The notes below the pieces were generated by a model. It was not told the DNA's origin. It did not search any database and was given only the letters and a program-made list of their open reading frames with translations. A DNA stretch of 64,000 bases from Cyclobacteriaceae bacterium (GTDB taxonomy: Bacteria > Bacteroidota > Bacteroidia > Cytophagales > Cyclobacteriaceae): assembly GCA_028284125.1 (NCBI GenBank), contig JANQSI010000009.1:248001-312000 (forward strand). The letters are read 5' to 3'. Below, one piece after another: positions 35,937 to 43,739 of the stretch. A program made the translations under genes and the position numbers. The stretch's first letter is position 1. Every line of letters begins with the position of its first letter.

Positions 35937-37076
35937 GTGAATTTAGATCTCTGGTCCATTCTTATTATTGTCTTTGGCTTTCATGGATTGTTTTTGCTAT
36001 CCGCCATACTTTTTTCTGAGGAAAGAAGAAAACGAAAAGAGAATGTTTACCTGTCGTGGATGATTCTCGCATTGATATGGTATCTCTTGGAGTTCCTATT
36101 TATTCGAAATCGCATCACCATTGGTATTGACATTTTTTTCGGGACGCGATACGGGTCATGGTTCCTATTTGGACCTCTCACCTACCTCTATTTTAAATCA
36201 ATCACGCGATCAGATTGGAGGTTTACAAAAATTGATCTGCTTCATTTCCTTCCATTTGTCACCTTTGGAGTCCTTGTTCCCATTACGTTTGGTGATGTGT
36301 TAAATCACAGACAAGTTGATTATGGAATGCTCTCTGTCTTTGATCATCGAGAAAAGATTATCACGCCAATGCAGTATGTCTACTCTTTTGCATTTATTGG
36401 TCAGTTTGTTCATCTCGGTTTTTATTTATCCAAAAATCTTTTCCAAATCAAGGCCTATACTCGACGGTTAACGACGCAGTATTCGAACATCAATGGGAAT
36501 GTGAAGTGGTTGAGGATTTTCAATGTCTCGTTTTTGCTGATTCTGCTTTTCGTTGCTGTTTTCCTCTATATCCTTTTGGTAACGGACATTTATCGAAGAT
36601 ACCTGGATTATGTTTATGTGCTTCCGGTTGGAGCACTTTTTTACATCATCGGTTATTACTTCCTGAACACTGAATGGAAAACTACAACCAACGGCAATTC
36701 CATCAAGTACGCTAAAAGTACGCTAGATCCTGATAGCATATCCGTACATGTTGAAAAACTTAATCAGTTGATGACTTCCCAAAAAGTATACCTGGATAAA
36801 GAACTTAGGTTGACAGATTTGGCAGAAAAAATGGAACTAAATGCACATCATCTATCACAATTAATCAATCAGCATTTCCATCTATCATTCTTCGATTTTG
36901 TCAATAAATATCGGGTCAACGAAGCGAAATCGATAATTCAGAATAATCCAGATTTTACCCTTTTGCAAGTAGCTTTTGATGCTGGCTTTAATAACAAAAC
37001 TTCATTTGTGAACGCCTTCAAGAAGTTTGAAAAAACAACACCTTCATCTTTCCGCGGAAAGCTGAACATTGCCTGA
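35937..37076 (+). CDS. AraC-family regulator with multi-pass membrane N-terminus
   Basis: 379 residues from GTG 35937. N-terminal ~235 residues contain about seven membrane helices (LIIVFGFHGLFLLSAILF first). The C-terminal ~100 residues are an AraC double helix-turn-helix (RLTDLAEKMELNAHHLSQLI, then FTLLQVAFDAGFNNKTSFVNA and TTPSSFR). It is the same architecture as the regulator at 11348, a second member of the class in the window. The YceI pair starts 93 bases downstream on the same strand and is the obvious candidate target; the PI-PLC gene lies 55 bases upstream. Confidence 0.9.
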   Translation: MNLDLWSILIIVFGFHGLFLLSAILFSEERRKRKENVYLSWMILALIWYLLEFLFIRNRITIGIDIFFGTRYGSWFLFGPLTYLYFKSITRSDWRFTKIDLLHFLPFVTFGVLVPITFGDVLNHRQVDYGMLSVFDHREKIITPMQYVYSFAFIGQFVHLGFYLSKNLFQIKAYTRRLTTQYSNINGNVKWLRIFNVSFLLILLFVAVFLYILLVTDIYRRYLDYVYVLPVGALFYIIGYYFLNTEWKTTTNGNSIKYAKSTLDPDSISVHVEKLNQLMTSQKVYLDKELRLTDLAEKMELNAHHLSQLINQHFHLSFFDFVNKYRVNEAKSIIQNNPDFTLLQVAFDAGFNNKTSFVNAFKKFEKTTPSSFRGKLNIA

Positions 37077-37169
37077 TCTTCAAAAAACACGGCAATCCCT
37101 ATAAGGGTTGTCGATAGTCGATAGCTGCCCAGCTAGTTTTTCCTCTTTTTAGCATTTAAAATTCTTAAG

Positions 37170-37739
37170 ATGAAAATTAGACTATTCTTAATCCTATTGT
37201 CTGCCTTTTTTGTAGGTCAGTCCATTGCCCAGAAATACATTATCGATCCAGGTCACAGTTCTGTCCAGATTCAGGTAGAAAGGTTTGGTGTTGTTGATGT
37301 TGTTGGACGTTTTAAAGATGTGAGTGGAACCATTAATTATGACGAAAAAGACAACTCTAAAACAACGGCAGAGGCAGTTATAAAAGTAGATAGTTATGAT
37401 GCCAATAATGCTGGAGGTGAAGATGCTGTCAAGAGCCAAGCGTTCCTGGATGCTGCTAGCTATCCGGAAATCTCTTTCAAAAGTAAAAGTGTCTCTTCAA
37501 ATGTCTTAACTGGTGATTTAACCATTCATGGCGTAACCAACGAGGTGCAGTTGCCTTTTACTATTAAAGGTCCATTGCTCGATTTGCCGACACGTAAACA
37601 ATCAATTGCGGCAAATGCTTCCATAACTATCAATCGACAAGATTATGGAATCGCTTTTGATCGGGCGCTTCCAAACGGAATCAAGATAGTTAGCAATGAT
37701 GTGAAAGTAAGCCTGGTTATTCTAGCAATTGCAGAGTAA
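37170..37739 (+). CDS. YceI-family secreted lipocalin-like protein
   Basis: 189 residues with a signal peptide (MKIRLFLILLSAFFVGQSIAQ). YceI fold: the start KYIIDPGHSSVQIQVERFGVVDVVGRF, the middle SQAFLDAASYPEISFKSKSV and LTIHGVTNEVQLPF, and a late INRQDYGIAFDRALPNGI. Family members bind isoprenoids such as polyprenols or quinone-like lipids in the periplasm. It is the first of a tandem pair with a diverged copy 33 bases downstream, after an AraC regulator. A third YceI domain occurs fused to TPRs at 52005. Confidence 0.93.
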   Translation: MKIRLFLILLSAFFVGQSIAQKYIIDPGHSSVQIQVERFGVVDVVGRFKDVSGTINYDEKDNSKTTAEAVIKVDSYDANNAGGEDAVKSQAFLDAASYPEISFKSKSVSSNVLTGDLTIHGVTNEVQLPFTIKGPLLDLPTRKQSIAANASITINRQDYGIAFDRALPNGIKIVSNDVKVSLVILAIAE

Positions 37740-37772
37740 GCAACAATCAGAAATTCCATCTTCATACTACTA

Positions 37773-38297
37773 TTGAGTTCACATACCATATTCTGTGAAG
37801 CTCAGAACAGAACTTTCGAGCTCGATCCCGAAAGTTCTGTTATCTCATTTAGTGTTTCGCATTTAGGTTTTTTAACCGTGGAAGGAACCTTTGGAGAATT
37901 TTCAGCCACATGCGAAATTCGAACTAACACAATCGCATTCATTCATGGACAAATCAATGTTGGCAGTATTGAAACAGGGGATCGAACACGAGATCGATCA
38001 TTGAAAAGTGATGCCTATTTAGATAGTGCCAGCTATCCTTTGATCCAATTTGAATCTACAGGAATTAAACGTACTTCAAACGAAACTATAGTTACTGGAA
38101 AGCTTAAGATTAAGGATCAAGAAAGATTCATTGCTATCCCTATTCAATATTCTTTATCTCAAGACAAAATGAATTGCTCAGTCAATGCGAAGACCATCAT
38201 TAATAGGAAAGATTTTCACTTAGATTTTGGAGCAATGGATGCCTTAATCGGAGAAGAAATAACAGTGGACTTAGATTTATCTTTCCGAATCAACTAG
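37773..38297 (+). CDS. Second, diverged YceI-family protein with unclear start codon
   Basis: 174 residues from TTG 37773, with the YceI core: FELDPESSVISFSVSHLGFLTVEGTF, shown here in parts as FELDPESSVIS and HLGFLTVEGTF; SDAYLDSASYPLIQFES; and INRKDFHLDFGAMDAL. The frame is open back to the TAA of the first YceI gene and encodes a better signal peptide if translation starts at ATC 37746 (then RNSIFILLLSSHTIFCEAQ). With the TTG start the hydrophobic stretch is cut and export becomes doubtful. Start therefore uncertain: ATC 37746, ATA 37764 or TTG 37773. It probably shares the transcript of the first copy. It ends 12 bases from the convergent SRPBCC gene. Confidence 0.85.
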   Translation: MSSHTIFCEAQNRTFELDPESSVISFSVSHLGFLTVEGTFGEFSATCEIRTNTIAFIHGQINVGSIETGDRTRDRSLKSDAYLDSASYPLIQFESTGIKRTSNETIVTGKLKIKDQERFIAIPIQYSLSQDKMNCSVNAKTIINRKDFHLDFGAMDALIGEEITVDLDLSFRIN

Positions 38298-38308
38298 TAG
38301 AAACGATG

Positions 38309-39289
38309 TTAAGCCACTGCGAAGTTGATTTCAGTAATCAATTCCTTTTCTTCTACCTGTTGCGGATCACTGACGTAAACTTCAAATGGATGAATACCCT
38401 TCTTCGGTTTGAATTCCTTAGCTCGATGCATGGCATACAAAGCACTCCAGGCATTTCCGAGATGGTGGTAAGCACCTATATGGCTGACCGTATGAACTTT
38501 TGTCGCAGGAATTGATCCTGTAAGAAATTCTTCAGACACGCCATCTGGCAAATTTTCAACCGCCCAAGCACCTGTATAATCCACTCTGTTTTTGGCAGGG
38601 TTCCATTTATGGTAAATAGTAAATGCCATTCCAGTTTTAATATCTGAATTGGCGTCCAGATATTCCTTGAGTTTTCCGAAATCACTCATCATCTGCTCTC
38701 CAATTTGATCAATTGCGCAAGACGATTTAATTCCAATGTAATCACACCCTGGAAAATCGGATTCTCCTTTGAAATCAAGCTTTGACGCCACAAATCCATT
38801 CTCTACATATTCTTTCAACATTCTTAGCCCTCTATCATAATCCATTGAGATAAAGGCGGTCATCATTTTGGTCATCCAAAACATGAAAAAAGGAAGACTA
38901 CTATCCATTCCCCAGGCCACCTCCGTACCTCCATCTTTAGGTTCTAACCTAAATCTAACTTTCGCTTTTGATTTCCAAGGTTTGACAAAATTTAAGTCGT
39001 AATCAATCAAACTGTTTTCAGATTCATTGGTAATTGACATATTTCCGCTACCTGTTCGATTCCCCTCCCATTCATACGATTTGGCATCTTCGGATACAGT
39101 GACTTTAGCTTCTGGTTCAGTTATCAACCATGGGGACCAAGCTTGCCATTCATTGAAATTGTTAAGTATGGCATAAATTTTTTCTGATGGTGCGTCGATC
39201 ATGATTGATCGTTCTACGTTCATTTTAGGCATAAGAAGAGTGATTTTATTGAGGCCTTTAAAATAAACAATTGATCTAAAGAGTTGCAT
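38309..39289 (-). CDS. SRPBCC (polyketide cyclase-like) domain fused to a GyrI-like domain
   Basis: 326 residues. Residues ~24-165 form an SRPBCC/START-like hydrophobic-cavity domain (VERSIMIDAPSEKIYAILNN, FNEWQAWSPW). Residues ~170-325 form a GyrI-like (AraC effector-binding) domain (VHTVSHIGAYHHLGNAWSALY, HPFEVYVSDP). The usual N-terminal membrane anchor of related proteins is reduced to a short semi-hydrophobic stretch (FRSIVYFKGLNKITLLM). Both domains bind small molecules, so this is likely a cytosolic ligand binder; no DNA-binding part is present. It is convergent with the second YceI gene and lies downstream of ispG on the same strand. Confidence 0.87.
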   Translation of the reverse strand: MQLFRSIVYFKGLNKITLLMPKMNVERSIMIDAPSEKIYAILNNFNEWQAWSPWLITEPEAKVTVSEDAKSYEWEGNRTGSGNMSITNESENSLIDYDLNFVKPWKSKAKVRFRLEPKDGGTEVAWGMDSSLPFFMFWMTKMMTAFISMDYDRGLRMLKEYVENGFVASKLDFKGESDFPGCDYIGIKSSCAIDQIGEQMMSDFGKLKEYLDANSDIKTGMAFTIYHKWNPAKNRVDYTGAWAVENLPDGVSEEFLTGSIPATKVHTVSHIGAYHHLGNAWSALYAMHRAKEFKPKKGIHPFEVYVSDPQQVEEKELITEINFAVA

Positions 39290-39324
39290 TTAATCAAAGA
39301 TTATTTACAACTCCATATACCATT

Positions 39325-39352
39325 TATATACTGATTCGAAATTCGGTATATA
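39325..39352. promoter_or_regulatory. 28-base near-palindrome between ispG and the SRPBCC-GyrI gene
   Basis: tatatactga (39325-39334) and tcggtatata (39343-39352) pair over ten bases with one G-T position around the loop ttcgaaat. It lies 33 bases past the ispG stop and 36 bases before the SRPBCC gene start, both minus strand, so it could be an operator of the latter. No T run. Confidence 0.35.
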
Positions 39353-39384
39353 GTAAAGAGGTATTTAAACGAAATCGTTGAAAT

Positions 39385-41319
39385 CTAATTAGGCTCGACC
39401 CACATTCCATTGTCTTTGATCAGTTCGACTAGCTCATCAAGTGCGTTTTCAGAAGGAACACCTCTCTTCACAACCTCACGGCCTTTGTACAGTGTTATCT
39501 TTCCTTTTCCTGAACCTACATAACCAAAATCAGCATCAGCCATTTCTCCGGGCCCATTTACAATGCATCCCATAATGCCTATTTTGACACCTTTTAGGTG
39601 ATCGGTTCTTTTTCGAATCATTGCAGTCGTTTCCTGCAAATCAAACAACGTACGACCGCAAGATGGACATGAAATGTACTCCGTTTTGGTAATTCGCGTT
39701 CGAGCGGCCTGTAGAATACCGAAGACCGTTTGATTGTAGAGCTTTAAAGTATCATTGGTTGGTGAACCTGACGGTGAAATCATCAATCCATCACCCATTC
39801 CATCAACCAGCAATGTACCCGCATCCGTGGAAGCATGAACCATCAGTTCATCAGAAGAAACGTCTGAATGGAATTGGTTAAATACGACAGGAACTTCAAC
39901 GTCTTGATTCATCAGTTCAATGACAAACCTTCGAATACTTGCCGCATGATGTGTGTTACTTGATTTTAATATAGCAACGGAATTGCTATTTTCACTTAAC
40001 CATTTTACAGTTGATTCCGTTTCCAAATCGGTATCTACCAAAACAAAATTCAACGAATTGTGTAATTCATTAACTTGTTGAATATCAATAATTAATGGAT
40101 AAATATTTTCTTTATCACTTGAATGTTTCCAGGTATCATAATCGGTGATCTCTTTTAACCCATTAGGGAGCATGAAAGAAATTGGATTCTTACCGGTGTA
40201 GATATAATCAGCTCCTGTATCATTCATGCTCCATTTATCCAATTCAGGTAAATAGAAGTGTCCGATAGCTTTTAGATCTTTTACCGAGACCTCTTCCACT
40301 TTGGAAAAATCAGCAATTACCCTGGGGACATTTTGTCCACCAAAATTTGCCACTTCATTGGTTCTTCTGCGAGCGTAATCAAATGGATTGATTGGGTAAT
40401 TCGAGATCGGAGTGGTAGGTTTTTGTTCACTTTTCCTGATCAATCGATCAACCATTATTCTGGCAACAGGAGCTTCTACCTCTGGTTCTTCAGTCAAAGA
40501 GACTCTTACGGTATCTCCTAGCCCGTCTTCCAACAAAGTCCCAATCCCAACTGCTGACTTAATTCTGCCATCTTCGGCTTCTCCAGCCTCGGTAACACCC
40601 AAGTGCAATGGATATGGTTCCAATCCTTCATGATCGAGTCTATTAACCAATAAACGATAGGCTTGAACCATCACCTGTGGATTACTCGACTTCATAGATA
40701 TGACCAAGTCTTTGTAATCCATTTTTTCGCAAATACGGATGAACTCCAGCGCCGATTCCACCATTCCAAGTGGCGTATCACCATATCTGCTCATAATACG
40801 ATCTGAGAGAGAACCGTGATTGGTCCCAATTCTCATAGCCGTTCCATTGGACTTACAAATCTCCACCAATGGAGAAAACTTATCTTCTATTCTTCTTAGT
40901 TCCGAAGCATAGGTCTCATCCGTATATTCAATTTCTTCGAATCGCTTCTTGTCCGCATAGTTCCCTGGATTTACACGTACTTTCTCTACGATTGTGGCCG
41001 CTAATTCAGCGGCATTAGGTGTGAAATGGATGTCAGCGACTAAAGGAACATTGCAACCTCTTTTAGCAAGCTCGCTCTTAATGTTTTCCAGATTTTGCGC
41101 TTCTTTCATACTAGGAGCTGTGATTCTAACGTATTCACAGCCCGCTTCTACCATTCGTAATGTCTGTTCGACCGTGCCAATTGTATCCATTGTGTCAACG
41201 GTAGTCATGGACTGAACCCGAATCGGATTATTGCCCCCAAGCGGTATTTCCCCAATGTAGACTTCCCGGGTCTTCCTTCTGGAATAAGAGGTTAAGCTGT
41301 TGCAGTACTTGTTGTCCAT
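39385..41319 (-). CDS. ispG: 4-hydroxy-3-methylbut-2-enyl-diphosphate synthase, long form (IspG/GcpE)
   Basis: 644 residues; the long three-domain form found in Bacteroidota, plants and Chlamydiae, against about 370 in Escherichia coli. It makes HMBPP from MEcPP in the MEP isoprenoid pathway using a [4Fe-4S] cluster. N-terminal TIM barrel (IPLGGNNPIRVQSMTTVDT, then YVRITAPS, VPLVADIHFTPNAA, KVRVNPGNY), a large inserted domain (~290-540), and a C-terminal cluster domain with C551 and C554 (ISCPSCGRTLF) and C585 (MGCIVNGPGE). The upstream SDR gene's stop codon directly abuts its ATG, so the two are co-translated. The same lineage has YceI isoprenoid binders nearby, a loose thematic link. Confidence 0.97.
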   Translation of the reverse strand: MDNKYCNSLTSYSRRKTREVYIGEIPLGGNNPIRVQSMTTVDTMDTIGTVEQTLRMVEAGCEYVRITAPSMKEAQNLENIKSELAKRGCNVPLVADIHFTPNAAELAATIVEKVRVNPGNYADKKRFEEIEYTDETYASELRRIEDKFSPLVEICKSNGTAMRIGTNHGSLSDRIMSRYGDTPLGMVESALEFIRICEKMDYKDLVISMKSSNPQVMVQAYRLLVNRLDHEGLEPYPLHLGVTEAGEAEDGRIKSAVGIGTLLEDGLGDTVRVSLTEEPEVEAPVARIMVDRLIRKSEQKPTTPISNYPINPFDYARRRTNEVANFGGQNVPRVIADFSKVEEVSVKDLKAIGHFYLPELDKWSMNDTGADYIYTGKNPISFMLPNGLKEITDYDTWKHSSDKENIYPLIIDIQQVNELHNSLNFVLVDTDLETESTVKWLSENSNSVAILKSSNTHHAASIRRFVIELMNQDVEVPVVFNQFHSDVSSDELMVHASTDAGTLLVDGMGDGLMISPSGSPTNDTLKLYNQTVFGILQAARTRITKTEYISCPSCGRTLFDLQETTAMIRKRTDHLKGVKIGIMGCIVNGPGEMADADFGYVGSGKGKITLYKGREVVKRGVPSENALDELVELIKDNGMWVEPN

Positions 41320-42033
41320 TTAAATATCGCCTAATTGTGGTCTGATGATGATATCCTCAATAACTGTCCGATCACTTAACTTATGAGTAGTATAAATGGT
41401 TTCAGCAACATCTTCAACGCTGATGAATCGCTCTTCAGGAAGGTCAGTTCCTTCCCAACTATCTGTGAGAACAGCTCCTGGAAGAACGGCTGTCACCCTA
41501 ACTCCAAACTCTTTGAGTTCTTCCCTTAAAGCTTTGGACATTCCATACATCGCAAACTTGGAAATCGAGTAGGATCCTCCGTTTGGATAAGCCATGAAAC
41601 TCGCAACAGAGCATATATTAAATATATCTCCTGATTTCTCCCTTTTCATGGACTGAACAAGTCCTCTTGAAATATAATAGGCACTGTAGAGATTCGTATG
41701 TATCATTTCTTCCAAGGTGCCCTCCTTCTCATCATGAACGAGCCCTGGAATAAAACGTCCACTATTATTGACGAGAACTGCTATTGGCTTAGCAATCAAC
41801 CGCACAAATTCAACGAAATGGTCTGTTCCTTCCTTTTTAGAAAGATCTGCTCTCGTCGTGTGGATTGAGATACCGTATCGAGCGTTTATTTCTTCCTTCA
41901 AGGAATTCAAATCTTCTTCACTTCTGGAACAAGTAGCAATGCTATACCCCTCTGCGGCAAATCGTTCCACAATGGCTTTTCCAATTCCTTTTGAACCTCC
42001 GGTTACTACAACTAATCGTTGCGAATTATCCAT
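41320..42033 (-). CDS. Short-chain dehydrogenase/reductase, sepiapterin reductase-like
   Basis: 237-residue classical SDR. NAD(P) motif GGSKGIGKA near residues 12-20, NNSG near 88-91, and catalytic Y155 and K159 in YSISK with the preceding Ser in ICSVASF. The basic residue after the first strand (CSRSEEDL) suggests NADPH preference, by family rule. Substrate unknown; it may be a 3-ketoacyl or pterin-like ketone. Its TAA directly abuts the ispG ATG with no gap. It is divergent from the MlaE-type permease gene, with 84 bases shared. Confidence 0.92.
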   Translation of the reverse strand: MDNSQRLVVVTGGSKGIGKAIVERFAAEGYSIATCSRSEEDLNSLKEEINARYGISIHTTRADLSKKEGTDHFVEFVRLIAKPIAVLVNNSGRFIPGLVHDEKEGTLEEMIHTNLYSAYYISRGLVQSMKREKSGDIFNICSVASFMAYPNGGSYSISKFAMYGMSKALREELKEFGVRVTAVLPGAVLTDSWEGTDLPEERFISVEDVAETIYTTHKLSDRTVIEDIIIRPQLGDI

Positions 42034-42117
42034 CTTTTCTTTTTGATTGTTGCTTATGGTGTTATTTTGGCAAAGCTAATCCAACTTGAAATTGATCGAG
42101 GGAAAAGAAGGATATAA

Positions 42118-42861
42118 ATGAAACAACTCGGTAAGTTCGTAATTTTTATTGGGCAACTTTTTGTTCGAAGAGAATCCTTCGGAACTTATGTGAAGTTGGT
42201 TTTTGATGAAGCCATAAAAGTAGGATATAACTCCATTTTTATCGTTGTGATCGTTTCTGCGTTCATGGGTGCCGTTACGACTGTTCAAACTGCCTATAAT
42301 TTGATATCTCCCCTAATAGCTGATCCAGTGATTGCCTTGGTTGTACGTGATATGACGCTCATTGAGCTGGCTCCTACCATCACGGCAATTGTTTATGCTG
42401 GAAAAGTGGGCTCGAACCTGGCAGGCGAACTTGGAACGATGAGAATCACAGAGCAAATTGATGCATTAGAGGTAATGGGTATTAATTCCATTTCTTATCT
42501 GGTGCTTCCGAAGATTATCGGTTCTGTTTTGATGTTTCCGCTGTTAGTAATTGTTGCGGCATTTGTCTCTATCTATGGGGGCTACCTAACGGCCGTGATG
42601 ACTGGGGTCATATCTGGTACAGATTACATTTTGGGTATTCAAATGGACTTCATTCCCTTTCAGGTTGTTTTCGCCATTATCAAAGCGTTGACTTTTGGTT
42701 TTATCGTAGCTTCTATTTCTGCCTTTAAAGGTTTTTACACAAAAGGTGGTGCTTTAGAAGTGGGTCAATCATCTACCAATGCGGTTACAAGTTGTTGTAT
42801 CGCCATATTGGCCGCAGATTTTCTATTGGCTTACTTGTTATCTCCTTTGTTGATTGCATGA
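42118..42861 (+). CDS. mlaE: MlaE-family lipid ABC transporter permease
   Basis: 247 residues with five or six membrane helices and the MlaE hallmark block MTLIELAPTITAIVYAGKVGSNLAGELGTMRITEQIDAL, cited here as LAPTITAIVYAGKVGSNLAG. Partner of the ATPase gene that overlaps its end by four bases (ATGA). Together they would move phospholipids between the inner membrane and a periplasmic MCE carrier; no mlaD-like gene is in the window after the pair. A purine-rich stretch (agaagga) lies a few bases before the ATG, one of the few Shine-Dalgarno-like sites in this window. Direction of lipid movement is not decidable here. Confidence 0.93.
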   Translation: MKQLGKFVIFIGQLFVRRESFGTYVKLVFDEAIKVGYNSIFIVVIVSAFMGAVTTVQTAYNLISPLIADPVIALVVRDMTLIELAPTITAIVYAGKVGSNLAGELGTMRITEQIDALEVMGINSISYLVLPKIIGSVLMFPLLVIVAAFVSIYGGYLTAVMTGVISGTDYILGIQMDFIPFQVVFAIIKALTFGFIVASISAFKGFYTKGGALEVGQSSTNAVTSCCIAILAADFLLAYLLSPLLIA

Positions 42862-43610
42862 TTGAGGTAAAAAACATATCAAAATCATTCGATGAAAAAC
42901 AGATTTTGTTTGATATCAGTGCGACCTTTCAAAAAGGGAAAACCAACCTAATCATTGGTGCAAGTGGAACTGGCAAAAGTGTTTTGCTTAAGTGTATCGT
43001 TGGACTAACTCATCCTGAAGAAGGAAGCGTGTATTTTGATAAAAGAGATTTCACGCATGCCAATAAAGAACTTCAAACGGAGGTAAGAAGGGAAATGGGT
43101 ATGCTCTTTCAAGGCGGTGCTTTGTTCGACAGTAGCAATGTGGAGCAAAACGTGATGTTCCCCTTGGATGTGTTGACCAAGATGTCTTATGAAGAGAAGA
43201 TCGAACGAGTCAATTTCTGTCTTGAACGGGTAGGTCTTGAAAATGTGAACCAGAAAATGCCTTCTGAAATATCTGGTGGTATGAAGAAAAGAGTGGGTAT
43301 TGCCAGGGCCATTGTCAACAACCCAAACTATCTCTTTTGTGACGAACCTAATTCAGGGCTTGACCCACAGACCTCCATTAGAATTGATAATCTTATCAAG
43401 GACATTACGACAGAATACAACATGACAACAGTGGTTGTAAGCCACGATATGAACTCTGTATTAGAAATTGGTGAAACTGTCATCTTTATTCACGAGGGCA
43501 GAAAAGTATGGGAAGGATCCCGCGATGACATTGCCGCTTCAGATGTCAAAGAACTCAATGATTTTGTTTTCGCCAGTCGAGTCATGAAAGAGCTCAAACA
43601 AAGCAGGTAA
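42858..43610 (+). CDS. mlaF: MlaF-type ABC transporter ATPase
   Basis: 250 residues from ATG 42858 (a start 22 codons upstream lies inside the permease gene and gives no ABC sequence). Walker A GASGTGKS (34-41), signature ISGGMKKRVGIARA, Walker B YLFCDEP with NSGLDP as D-loop, and switch His in VVVSHDM. ISGGMKKR is the form typical of MlaF. Overlaps the permease stop by four bases, so equal amounts of both are expected. Followed by 129 bases, including a modest inverted repeat (aaggtt/aacctt, 43638-43661), before the next gene. Confidence 0.95.
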   Translation: MIEVKNISKSFDEKQILFDISATFQKGKTNLIIGASGTGKSVLLKCIVGLTHPEEGSVYFDKRDFTHANKELQTEVRREMGMLFQGGALFDSSNVEQNVMFPLDVLTKMSYEEKIERVNFCLERVGLENVNQKMPSEISGGMKKRVGIARAIVNNPNYLFCDEPNSGLDPQTSIRIDNLIKDITTEYNMTTVVVSHDMNSVLEIGETVIFIHEGRKVWEGSRDDIAASDVKELNDFVFASRVMKELKQSR

Positions 43611-43739
43611 TCCCCAATTTTCACTTTTTTCTATAAAAAGGTTGGTAACTTAGTTAACCTTCCAGCTAATCAAATGTCTTTAAGGCACAACTAAATATTA
43701 TTAAACTATTTCTTAATATATTTATATTCAAGTTTTTGG

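Noticed and set aside
42792-42857. 22-codon extension of the ABC ATPase
   Set aside because: Lies inside the permease gene; the ATGA overlap at 42858 gives a standard MlaF start.
43638-43661. Inverted repeat aaggtt/aacctt after the MlaF-type gene
   Set aside because: Only six pairs with a 12-base loop and no T run; too weak for a terminator call.
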